Of a DNA stretch of 7,928 nucleotides, positions 1 to 6,390 are shown in pieces (the first letter of the stretch is position 1; each line of letters begins with the position of its first letter). The DNA lies in NCBI GenBank assembly GCA_046049215.1, contig JBJOER010000049.1:1-7928 (forward strand), given 5' to 3'. Under the pieces are notes generated by a model. It was not told where the DNA came from. It was given only the letters and a program-made list of their open reading frames with translations, and did no database searches. The stretch is from JAJTFW01 sp046049215. Its GTDB lineage: Bacteria; Bacteroidota; Bacteroidia; AKYH767-A; OLB10. Position numbers and translations under genes: made by a program.

Positions 1-1130
1 ACTTTTTCGTCAACGACCGTTTCATCAGGGATCCCTATCTGCATCATGCCGTTACTGCCGCTTTCGAATCGCTCATATCCAGGGACTCCTACGCATCCTA
101 TTGGTTGAAGCTCACCGTCGATCCCGCTGAAATCGATGTGAATATCCATCCCACCAAAACGGAGATCAAGTTCCGTCATGAAAAGGATGTTTATGCCATC
201 CTTCGTGCGGCTGTCAAACGTGCTTTGGGCGTCCACAGCGTCGCCCCAATGCTCGATTTCGAGCGGGAACCTTCATTTGATGTGCCATTGGCGAAATTGA
301 ATCAGCCTCCTGTTCAACCTACCATCAGTATCAATCCAAATTACAATCCTTTCCGGAATACAGGTGATTTGTCATCATCACGAGGGATAACCATTCCCCA
401 GGAGCGCATGAACCCCACAAGGGAGGAAGTGGCCGCCTGGCTCGAAAACCACAAGCCTCTACGAACGGATCAGGTCTTCCAGGAGACTGCAAAGCCCTTG
501 TCTCCACTCATGCAATGGTTGTCCATTTTTGAGGAAATGGATGATTTCCGCTTTTCACAGATCGGTGGAGATACGGTTGTCGCTGTGCATACCAAAGGGC
601 TTGCAGTATTCAGTATTCAGGGAGCCAGGGAACGGATCCTTTACGAAAGGAACCTGAATGCATTGGTGAGCCAGCCCGTGTCATCCCAGCAGCAACTTTT
701 CCCCGAGCAGATCCGCCTCAACCCCAACGATTACCTACTGGCCCGTGAAATCGATGGAGAACTGCGAAGCCTGGGTTTCGACCTTGTTGATTTCGGTAAC
801 CAGACAGTGGTTGCGCAAGGAATTCCGTCAGGGGTCGAACCCGGTGAAGTGCAAAGCACCCTGCAATACCTTTTGGAGCAATATCGGGAAAACCGCGACC
901 GGCTGCATCTGTCCGCTCACGAAAGCCTTGCCCGAAGCACGGCCAGGGCCTTGGTCTCGCGCAAAAGGCCGGTGCATGTTTCCAGGGAGTTGCGTCAACT
1001 CGCCATCGATTTGTTGCATTGCGAGGATCCGGTCAGTGGACTCAACGGCAAACGGATCTTCCGAACCGCAGGAACGGAGCAGCTGATTCAATTTATCCAG
1101 AATGGTAACCTTTTTGCCGAAAATGACTAA
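1..1130 (+). CDS. mutL: DNA mismatch repair protein MutL, 3' part (5' end outside the window)
   Basis: MutL is the ATP-driven coordinator of methyl- or nick-directed mismatch repair, linking MutS to strand removal. The frame is open from base 3, giving 375 visible residues, so the N-terminal GHKL ATPase is cut off and the TTG at 105 is internal. Visible first is the end of the ATPase/transducer region: FFVNDRFI at visible residues 1-8, then DVNIHPTKTEIKF at 45-57, whose HPxK lysine is the conserved ATP-contacting one. A low-complexity linker (roughly 90-160) follows, then the C-terminal dimerisation domain. In that domain the usual endonuclease motif DQHAxxExxxxE reads SIQGARERILYE (bases 612-647), and the CxHGRP-like motif near the end reads GLNGKRI (bases 1038-1058). 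The metal-binding residues are therefore not recognisable. The stop lies 3 bases before the next gene, suggesting one operon. Identity is very secure; loss of nuclease activity is inference. Confidence 0.96.
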   Translation, partial: FFVNDRFIRDPYLHHAVTAAFESLISRDSYASYWLKLTVDPAEIDVNIHPTKTEIKFRHEKDVYAILRAAVKRALGVHSVAPMLDFEREPSFDVPLAKLNQPPVQPTISINPNYNPFRNTGDLSSSRGITIPQERMNPTREEVAAWLENHKPLRTDQVFQETAKPLSPLMQWLSIFEEMDDFRFSQIGGDTVVAVHTKGLAVFSIQGARERILYERNLNALVSQPVSSQQQLFPEQIRLNPNDYLLAREIDGELRSLGFDLVDFGNQTVVAQGIPSGVEPGEVQSTLQYLLEQYRENRDRLHLSAHESLARSTARALVSRKRPVHVSRELRQLAIDLLHCEDPVSGLNGKRIFRTAGTEQLIQFIQNGNLFAEND

Positions 1131-1133
1131 AGC

Positions 1134-1985
1134 ATGAGCTACCAGCAATTCCGACCTATGCGCTGGCAGATTCTGCCACCGGTTGTTAAAAATCTTCTGA
1201 TCGTCAACGGTATTTTTTATCTGGCCACCGTGGTTTTTAATGAGAAGTTTGGACTAGATCTTACCCGCTACCTGGGATTGCATTTTCCCTTGAGCGATCT
1301 CTTTCGACCTCATCAGGTGTTCACCCACCTGTTCATGCACGGTAGTGCCATGCATCTCTTTTCGAACATGTTCGCCTTGTGGATGTTCGGGAATGTGCTG
1401 GAAAATGTTTGGGGGGGCAAGCGATTCTTCATTTTCTATTTGGTGACCGGTGTAGGGGCGGCAGTGATTCACACTTTAGCGACCTGGTACGATATTTCCC
1501 AGATGCAGGGCGTGGTGGACCAATTTGCATTGGATCCCAGTCCGGATTATTTCCAAGCATTGCTTTCGGAATACTACCCTCAGTATCGACAAAACTCCCC
1601 TGAGCTGAACAATTTGATCTACACTTGGTCGAATGAACCGTCCAGTCCTCCCTTGATCGATGAGGCCGTTCGCATCGCCCAATTGCTGGTCGACAACAAA
1701 ATGGATATCCCTACGGTTGGTGCATCGGGTGCCGTATTCGGTGTTTTGCTTGCATTCGGAATGCTGTTTCCTAACACCATCATTTACCTGTATTTCGCCA
1801 TCCCCATCAAGGCCAAGTACTTTGTGATGTTGTATGGGCTGTTCGAACTTTACAGCGGGGTTGATAGCAGTCCGGGCGACAATGTGGCTCACTTCGCTCA
1901 CCTGGGCGGGATGCTTTTCGGCTACTTGCTTATTCGCAGCTGGAAAAGGCAGAGAAACCCATACGATAACGATTCGTATATGTGA
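1134..1985 (+). CDS. Rhomboid family intramembrane serine protease with long loop insertion
   Basis: Rhomboids are membrane proteases that cut transmembrane substrates with a Ser-His dyad inside the bilayer. This 283-aa protein has all the hallmarks: His74 and Asn78 in MHLFSN (the HxxxN of the oxyanion region), catalytic Ser198 in VGASGAVFG, and His256 in FAHLGGM. Hydrophobic segments lie at about 18-36, 72-90, 97-116, 197-216, 217-240 and 253-269, as expected for the six-helix core. About 75 residues (117-193) separate the third helix from the serine helix. The sister gene downstream needs about 62 fewer residues between the same motifs, so this is an insertion in a loop expected on the outer face near the active site. 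The ATG lies 3 bases after the mutL stop; no Shine-Dalgarno is visible. The substrate is unknown. A run of seven G at 1411-1417 lies in the coding sequence. Confidence 0.95.
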   Translation: MSYQQFRPMRWQILPPVVKNLLIVNGIFYLATVVFNEKFGLDLTRYLGLHFPLSDLFRPHQVFTHLFMHGSAMHLFSNMFALWMFGNVLENVWGGKRFFIFYLVTGVGAAVIHTLATWYDISQMQGVVDQFALDPSPDYFQALLSEYYPQYRQNSPELNNLIYTWSNEPSSPPLIDEAVRIAQLLVDNKMDIPTVGASGAVFGVLLAFGMLFPNTIIYLYFAIPIKAKYFVMLYGLFELYSGVDSSPGDNVAHFAHLGGMLFGYLLIRSWKRQRNPYDNDSYM

Positions 1986-2878
1986 CTATGCGCAGATTGA
2001 TCGACGACATCAAATTCTCCTTTGGCAACGCCCAGGCCCTTTACAGGTTAATGGCTGTCAATGTGGGCGTGTTCCTGCTCCTCATGTTGATTCGTACCGT
2101 CCTGTTTTTATCGGGCGGGGGAGACTTCCCGTACACATTTTTGGTTCGTCAGCTAAGTCTTCCCGCCGATCCATTTTCCATTGTTCTGCAACCCTGGTCT
2201 TTGCTGACCTATATGTTTCTCCATACCGATCTGCTGCATATCCTTTTCAACATGCTGGTGCTGTTTTGGTCCGGAAGGTTGTACAGTGAGTACCTGGGAA
2301 ACAGGAAGTTGACCGGGGTGTATCTGATGGGTGGGTTTTCAGGAGCAGCGCTTTATTTATTGGCCTATCAACTGTTACCTGCATTTGATGGCACATCCTC
2401 CGGTGCTCATTTGTTGGGTGCCTCCGCAGGAGTGATCGCGGTGATGGTTGGTATTGCCACCCTGCTTCCCGAGTATACTGTTCATCTGTTGTTGATCGGT
2501 CCTGTGCGACTCAAGTTTGTCGCGGCATTTTCGGTGGTCCTTTATTTTATTTCCATACCGATGGGCAATGCCGGAGGTCATATCGCTCACCTTGGCGGAG
2601 CTTTGGCCGGATTCTTCATCGTCCGCGCATTGCAAAAAGGCCGTGACCTGACCGCCTGGTTATCCGTTTTTGAACGAAAAGGAGGAAACAATAAAAGTAG
2701 AAGACGAATGAAGGTCGTGAGTAGAAAAGCTTTTTCCGACGATGAATTGTTTCACCGTGACCAAGTTGCCAGTCAGGAACTTGTAGACAGAATTCTGGAT
2801 AAAATCAACAAGTCCGGCTTTGACAGTCTCACCAATGACGAAAAAGAAGTGCTTTACAGAGCCAGCAAAAAAAGCTGA
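1982..2878 (+). CDS. Second rhomboid family intramembrane serine protease with cytosolic C-terminal tail
   Basis: This is a second rhomboid protease immediately behind the first. It shows the HxxxN motif (His86, Asn90 in LLHILFN), catalytic Ser148 in LLGASAGV and His203 in GHIAHLGG, with hydrophobic helices from about residue 22 to 215. Unlike its neighbour it has the compact core spacing, but it adds a charged tail of about 80 residues (218-298). The tail ends in a helical segment around LVDRILDKINKSGFDSL (267-283) that resembles the small C-terminal domain of Bacteroidota rhomboids; I recall it as DUF6576, not verified. Two starts are possible: GTG at 1982, overlapping the previous stop by 4 bases, or ATG at 1988, two bases after it. 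The ATG may be the better choice and would shorten the protein by two residues. Either way translational coupling with the first rhomboid is likely. The gene ends in seven A before the stop. Confidence 0.94.
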   Translation: MTMRRLIDDIKFSFGNAQALYRLMAVNVGVFLLLMLIRTVLFLSGGGDFPYTFLVRQLSLPADPFSIVLQPWSLLTYMFLHTDLLHILFNMLVLFWSGRLYSEYLGNRKLTGVYLMGGFSGAALYLLAYQLLPAFDGTSSGAHLLGASAGVIAVMVGIATLLPEYTVHLLLIGPVRLKFVAAFSVVLYFISIPMGNAGGHIAHLGGALAGFFIVRALQKGRDLTAWLSVFERKGGNNKSRRRMKVVSRKAFSDDELFHRDQVASQELVDRILDKINKSGFDSLTNDEKEVLYRASKKS

Positions 2879-2907
2879 AGGACGAATCCATCAGAACATC
2901 CTTTTTT
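2878..2907 (+). terminator. Weak possible terminator after the rhomboid pair
   Basis: A short stem, AAGGA (2878-2882) with TCCTT (2899-2903), is followed by a run of T to 2907. The stem is only 5 bp and the loop 16 bases, so it is a poor hairpin. The position directly after the last rhomboid codon is the main argument for it. Confidence 0.22.
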
Positions 2908-2933
2908 CCCGTATTTGGAATTATTGTTTCGTT

Positions 2934-2966
2934 TTTGGAACTTTACGACACCCAAACATAGGTGTG
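2934..2966 (+). promoter_or_regulatory. Candidate Bacteroidota-type promoter for the Cas6-like gene
   Basis: TTTG at 2934-2937 is followed after 21 bases by TAGGTGTG (2959-2966), one mismatch from the Bacteroidota -7 consensus TAnnTTTG. The -33 TTTG is part of a TTTGGAA repeat whose other copy is at 2914-2920, exactly 20 bases upstream. If used, transcription would start near 2972 and leave a leader of about 95 bases carrying the hairpin at 2982-3012. This is a consensus match by eye and could be chance in a T-rich gap. Confidence 0.3.
2948..2965. repeat. Small inverted repeat ACACC/GGTGT
   Basis: ACACC (2948-2952) and GGTGT (2961-2965) form a 5-bp inverted repeat around an 8-base loop. It overlaps the candidate promoter spacer and -7 element, so it could be an operator or merely a short chance palindrome. 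Confidence 0.3.
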
Positions 2967-2981
2967 TTGCGACTCTTTGGA

Positions 2982-3012
2982 TTTTAATTAGCTCTTTTTC
3001 AGGCAATTAAAA
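2982..3012. repeat. Inverted repeat TTTTAATT/AATTAAAA in the leader of the Cas6-like gene
   Basis: TTTTAATT (2982-2989) and AATTAAAA (3005-3012) pair perfectly over 8 bp, and two more G-C pairs (GC 2991-2992 with GC 3003-3004 in shifted register) extend the stem after a bulged A. The loop is about 10-15 bases. There is no following T run on the plus strand, so it is not a normal terminator. It lies about 57 bases before the start codon of the Cas6-like gene and would be in its leader RNA. The stem is mostly A-T and therefore weak. Confidence 0.4.
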
Positions 3013-3068
3013 AACGGAAGTTCGATTGGCACAATCATCGGATACAATAGTTAACCAAAATCACTTCT

Positions 3069-3806
3069 ATGCGCGTTAAAATTTCATTTCTCCGGGACCA
3101 AATGTCGGCGAATACCATTCCGCTGCACCATCAATCCCTCATTGCAGAAAGTCTTTACCAATTGATCGACGCTGTCGGCGGTGACCCAACACAGTACAAC
3201 TTCTCCAGCTTGAAAGGAACTTCAAAAATCCAGAACGGATTCATGCGCTTCCTCAGCTCAAAAGTGACGCTGGTGGTTTCTTCTCGTCAGGCGGATCATC
3301 TTGAGCAAATCACCTCGAAGATCTTCGAAATGCCCTATTTCGCAGTCGGGAAAATGAACCTCATGCCCCGAAGCCACGAAATCATCCCTGATCCTGAATT
3401 TGCCACCAAGATGCGCTACTTGTGCATCAGCCCCATGATTTTGGTGGATCCAAACCGTGACCCGGAAAAAAGCCAGGTCACCATCGATCCGACCTCTCAG
3501 GAGTTTTCCGATATTCTCTATGAGCAAACCCTCGACCGCATGGAGCGTGCGGGCTATTCGGAGGGCGATCTCAACAACTTCGCGGAATTCGATGTTCAAC
3601 CCGACCACGAATATGTCCAAAAGCTGAATGAAACCGGGAAGAAATTCGCCCGCTATTATCGTTCCGCCGATGGTACGACTATGATCGGTTATCTTCTTCC
3701 TTTCACATTACATGCGCATCCTGAGGTGCACAAGTTCATCTGGCAATCCGGAATCGGTGCCCTGTGTGACCAGGGGTATGGCATGATCGACCTGGTGAAG
3801 ATCTGA
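3069..3806 (+). CDS. Cas6-like RAMP-fold protein, solitary (putative RNA-binding or RNA-processing)
   Basis: I read this 245-aa protein as a divergent member of the Cas6 group, RNA-binding proteins with two ferredoxin-like folds that cut CRISPR precursor RNA. The N-terminus MRVKISFL looks like the first Cas6 strand, followed by IPLHHQ and a helix with ESLYQLI (27-33), FSSL (45-48), VVSS (69-72), a central SPMILV (121-126), EFSDILYEQ (145-153), and near the C-terminus GIGALCDQGYGMIDL (228-242). The last matches the Cas6 glycine-rich G-x-G-x5-G-[YF]-G loop. Length fits the family. The stretch after Tyr30 where Cas6 usually has its catalytic His is short and has none; His20 and His21 are the only N-terminal histidines. 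No other cas gene or CRISPR array is in the window. The start is chosen because it opens the first strand; upstream is A-rich without Shine-Dalgarno. A terminator follows. Cas6 kinship is good but by eye; catalysis and substrate are unknown. Confidence 0.75.
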   Translation: MRVKISFLRDQMSANTIPLHHQSLIAESLYQLIDAVGGDPTQYNFSSLKGTSKIQNGFMRFLSSKVTLVVSSRQADHLEQITSKIFEMPYFAVGKMNLMPRSHEIIPDPEFATKMRYLCISPMILVDPNRDPEKSQVTIDPTSQEFSDILYEQTLDRMERAGYSEGDLNNFAEFDVQPDHEYVQKLNETGKKFARYYRSADGTTMIGYLLPFTLHAHPEVHKFIWQSGIGALCDQGYGMIDLVKI

Positions 3807-3832
3807 TGTAAGTCAAATCATCAAATGCTATT

Positions 3833-3865
3833 AAGACCGCCCCATCAAGGCGGTCTTCTTTTTTT
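3833..3865 (+). terminator. Strong intrinsic terminator after the Cas6-like gene
   Basis: AAGACCGCC (3833-3841) and GGCGGTCTT (3849-3857) form a perfect 9-bp G-C-rich stem with a 7-base loop, followed by CTTTTTTT (3858-3865). It begins 27 bases after the stop codon and separates the Cas6-like gene from the peptidoglycan gene. Confidence 0.93.
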
Positions 3866-3907
3866 CCAACTTCTTCTGGCTTAATCGCCTGCTCATAACT
3901 CCTTTTG

Positions 3908-3915
3908 TATTTTCG
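3908..3915 (+). promoter_or_regulatory. Candidate -7 element for the AsmA-GT51 gene
   Basis: TATTTTCG, one mismatch from TAnnTTTG, lies 5 bases before the ATG at 3921. A -7 element this close to the start, giving a nearly leaderless mRNA, is in my recollection common in Bacteroidota. No clear TTTG is seen at the expected -33 distance, so the call rests on the -7 element and on the terminator upstream. Confidence 0.35.
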
Positions 3916-3920
3916 CCCGC

Positions 3921-5894
3921 ATGGCATCAGCCCACTTCAACAGAAAAAATGTGATCGTTTTGATCACCCTGTCCGCTGCCATGGTCATGTTGACGGCCAT
4001 TGCACTGAAGGGATTGGTGTTCAATTGGATGGTGGAGAGAATCCAGAAGAAATGTGCGGAGAAATACGGTTGCCGGCTTCACATCCAACGTCAAGAATTG
4101 GAGGGGTTTCGGATAGTGCATCTGCAAGGGGTTTCTTTGGTTCCTGACAGCTGCGATACCCTTTTTGCTGTTCAGAACCTATCGGTCACTCTACGGTTGC
4201 GAAGTCTGTTCATCGGGCGTGTCGATTTGCAAGCCATCAGCATGGATACTTGCCAAATCAGCCTGGTTCGGGGGGCTTCCGGAGACAATTTCACCGGGAT
4301 CCTCGGGCGGTCGGATGATCAGAATCCGAACCCTGAAAAGACTTCGGATAAATCCCGCAGGTGGGACCGGATGGTGGAAGGAATCATCGACGAAATTGCC
4401 TCATGGTCGGACAAGGAAGTTGTTTTGCATCGATTGGTGCTCAGTTACCGCGATGCCCAACTGGAAGAGCAATTGGTGATACCAGAGCTGTACCTTGAAA
4501 AGGGACGGCTTCAGGCCAGCTTGGTTACATCCTCGGGCGATGGGGTGAATGTCTGGATAGCGGATGGTGCATTCTCCGCTGGCGGTACGTCATTTCAAGG
4601 GAGTTTGAAAAAGACCCGCGGGGGGGAGTTTGCTTTACCGTTCTTGACGCGGATCGACGGGTTGAAGGCTTCATTCGATTCGATCCAATTGGGGTTTGTT
4701 ACATCTCGTTCAGGTGATATCATGCATGTGGAAACCCATATGGAGGTTTCAGGAGGTTGGCTCAATCATTGGCGGATCTCCCGTGAGGAGGTTCGGGTGG
4801 GGGAGATGGCCTGTACACTGAAAGGAACCGCCGGACCTGATATTCTTGCCCTTGATTCCGGTAGCGTGTTCCGCCTGGGTCCACTGAATTATACGCTTCA
4901 AGCATCGTTCATACCGGGTGAAAATAGCCGATTGAAGGCCGGCATGTCATTCAAAACCGATACGGCTGATTATTTCTTCCGTTCCCTGCCGGCGGGCATG
5001 TTCCAGTCCCTTCGGGGCTTAAAAACCCAGGGCGGTCTAAATTTCAAAATGGAGCTTGATTGGCCATTGGGAGCTCCGGATTCCTTGCGGTTCGAAGCAG
5101 GAATGGCAAAGCGTAATTTCTCCATTCAATCTTATGGGAACGAGGACTTCAGTCGGATAAAAGCACCTTTCAGTTACCTGGCCATGGACGGGGAACGCCC
5201 CGTTCGCTCCGTTTGGATTGGGCCTGAAAATCCGCTGTTCTTCCCACTGGATCAGATTCCTTCCGACCTCAAAAACGCCGTCCTGATTTGTGAGGACCCC
5301 TCTTTCATGCAGCACAGGGGCTTTGTGCAGGAAAGTATAAGGGAGTCCATGGTGACCAACCTGAAGCAGAAAAGGTTTGCCCGTGGAGGCAGCACGATTA
5401 GCATGCAGCTGGTAAAGAACGTTTTCCTGAGCAGGAACAAGTCGGTGGCCAGGAAACTGGAGGAAATATTGATTGTATGGCTCATGGAACAGAACGGACT
5501 CGTATCCAAAGAGAGGATGCTCGAGGTGTATTTGAACATCATTGAATGGGGGCCCGATGTGTATGGTGTAGGTGAGGCTGCCCGCTTTTATTTCGATAAG
5601 TCACCGGCCGAATTAACCATGCCGGAGTGTATTTTTATGGCGAGTCTCATCCCCAGTCCGAAATCATTCAAATACCGATTCGACGGGGAGGGTAATCTCA
5701 AGCCCTATGTGCGGAATTTCTTTGGACTCGTCGTCGGAAGGATGGTCCGGAAAGAAATGATTCCTCAAGTGGTTGCAGATGGTTTGGAAGCGAATGTTCG
5801 ACTAGTTGGGCCCGCTGCTCAAATCGTCTTGCCGCCCGATACAGTACCTGTCGATACATTGGAAATTCTTCCTGTTATTGATATAATTAATTGA
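3921..5894 (+). CDS. Membrane-anchored AsmA-like / GT51 peptidoglycan glycosyltransferase fusion
   Basis: The C-terminal part is a family GT51 glycosyltransferase, which polymerises lipid II into glycan strands at the outer face of the inner membrane. All its motifs are present: CEDPSFMQHRG (457-467, catalytic Glu458), GGSTISMQLVKN (489-500), RKLEE (511-515) and RMLEVYLNIIEWG (532-544, second acidic residue Glu535). No penicillin-binding transpeptidase domain follows; the protein ends about 65 residues after the last conserved block. The N-terminus has one membrane helix (about 10-32) and then roughly 390 residues of strand-rich sequence. Its opening (about 45-117, with IVHLQGVSLVPD and LSVTLRLRSLFIGRVDL) resembles AsmA/TamB-type envelope proteins. 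The protein is therefore longer than a monofunctional MtgA (about 240 aa). The GT51 call is very secure, the AsmA resemblance moderate. Seven G at 4620-4626 lie in the gene. A terminator precedes it and the heme lipoprotein follows after 43 bases. Confidence 0.93.
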   Translation: MASAHFNRKNVIVLITLSAAMVMLTAIALKGLVFNWMVERIQKKCAEKYGCRLHIQRQELEGFRIVHLQGVSLVPDSCDTLFAVQNLSVTLRLRSLFIGRVDLQAISMDTCQISLVRGASGDNFTGILGRSDDQNPNPEKTSDKSRRWDRMVEGIIDEIASWSDKEVVLHRLVLSYRDAQLEEQLVIPELYLEKGRLQASLVTSSGDGVNVWIADGAFSAGGTSFQGSLKKTRGGEFALPFLTRIDGLKASFDSIQLGFVTSRSGDIMHVETHMEVSGGWLNHWRISREEVRVGEMACTLKGTAGPDILALDSGSVFRLGPLNYTLQASFIPGENSRLKAGMSFKTDTADYFFRSLPAGMFQSLRGLKTQGGLNFKMELDWPLGAPDSLRFEAGMAKRNFSIQSYGNEDFSRIKAPFSYLAMDGERPVRSVWIGPENPLFFPLDQIPSDLKNAVLICEDPSFMQHRGFVQESIRESMVTNLKQKRFARGGSTISMQLVKNVFLSRNKSVARKLEEILIVWLMEQNGLVSKERMLEVYLNIIEWGPDVYGVGEAARFYFDKSPAELTMPECIFMASLIPSPKSFKYRFDGEGNLKPYVRNFFGLVVGRMVRKEMIPQVVADGLEANVRLVGPAAQIVLPPDTVPVDTLEILPVIDIIN

Positions 5895-5911
5895 TAATAA
5901 AAGTATTAATT
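5885..5911. repeat. A-T inverted repeat after the GT51 gene
   Basis: AATTAAT (5885-5891) pairs with ATTAATT (5905-5911) around a 13-base loop, spanning the stop codon of the GT51 gene. The stem has no G-C pair and only a short T stretch follows, so it is at best a very weak terminator. It may simply reflect an A-T-rich gene boundary. Confidence 0.3.
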
Positions 5912-5937
5912 TATCTATCTAAACAATCGCAATAAAC

Positions 5938-6390
5938 GTGAAAAAGCACACTTTAATCTTAGTCGCCTCCCTGGGAATGGGATTCGCAACACTTTACTCG
6001 TCCTGTGACAATGGGTCGAAGGATAAGGCAGAGGCGGAAAATTGTACCCCGCTGAATCCGAATGGGGATAGTGAAAGGGCGTTGTTGATGCGGGAGATGA
6101 CCCGACTAGCCGAAGGCAATGCAGAGGCTTTGCGTAAAGGGGGTGATCTGTTGCCTTATGACGGCGAGTTTGAAAAACTGGCTTCCACTACCGGAACCAT
6201 GACAGTAGATGAGGATTTCTTCAAAGCCATGTCGGAGGGTTACCTGGTCCATCTTCGTGAACTATACAAAGCTGCTCCGGAAGATCGCATCCGCATTCAC
6301 AACAATTTGATTCAGTCTTGCCAGGATTGCCACGCTCAAACCTGCCGCGGACCACTTAAGCGAATAGATAAGATGAAAGTCGATATCTAA
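5938..6390 (+). CDS. Small c-type heme-binding lipoprotein
   Basis: This 150-aa protein starts with a signal sequence (KKH, then hydrophobic 5-20) ending in LYSSC, where Cys23 is the likely lipidated residue; the lipobox is loose, as often in Bacteroidota. An acidic linker and a helical region follow. Near the C-terminus is SCQDCHAQTCRGPLKRI (127-143): CQDCH (128-132) is a CxxCH covalent heme site, with a further Cys136 in a CxGP context. A C-terminal CxxCH recalls the cytochrome c' four-helix fold, and I recall small Bacteroidota lipoproteins with the same CxxCHxxxCxGPxxRI ending. The role is probably electron transfer or sensing in the periplasm; partner and reaction are unknown. The GTG start is preferred because the first in-frame ATG (5977) would remove most of the signal peptide. 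It follows the GT51 gene by 43 bases and may be co-transcribed. Heme binding is secure, function open. Confidence 0.85.
   Translation: MKKHTLILVASLGMGFATLYSSCDNGSKDKAEAENCTPLNPNGDSERALLMREMTRLAEGNAEALRKGGDLLPYDGEFEKLASTTGTMTVDEDFFKAMSEGYLVHLRELYKAAPEDRIRIHNNLIQSCQDCHAQTCRGPLKRIDKMKVDI

Noticed and set aside
105..107. TTG at 105 as the start of a separate gene
   Set aside because: The same frame is open from base 3 and reads clear MutL sequence (FFVNDRFI), so this codon is internal.
828..1148. Minus-strand 106-aa frame opposite the end of mutL
   Set aside because: It is antisense to the conserved MutL C-terminal domain and has no recognisable features.
3027..3045. TGGCAC upstream of the Cas6-like gene as a sigma-54 promoter, and TTGGCA/TACAAT as a sigma-70 promoter
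   Set aside because: The GC half of a sigma-54 site is missing at the required distance, and the two hexamers are only 11 bases apart, too close for sigma-70. Bacteroidota promoters follow another consensus.
2879..3068. CRISPR array or repeat remnant beside the Cas6-like gene
   Set aside because: No regularly spaced repeat of 24 or more bases is present; the TTTGGAA copies are only 7 bases and fit promoter elements.
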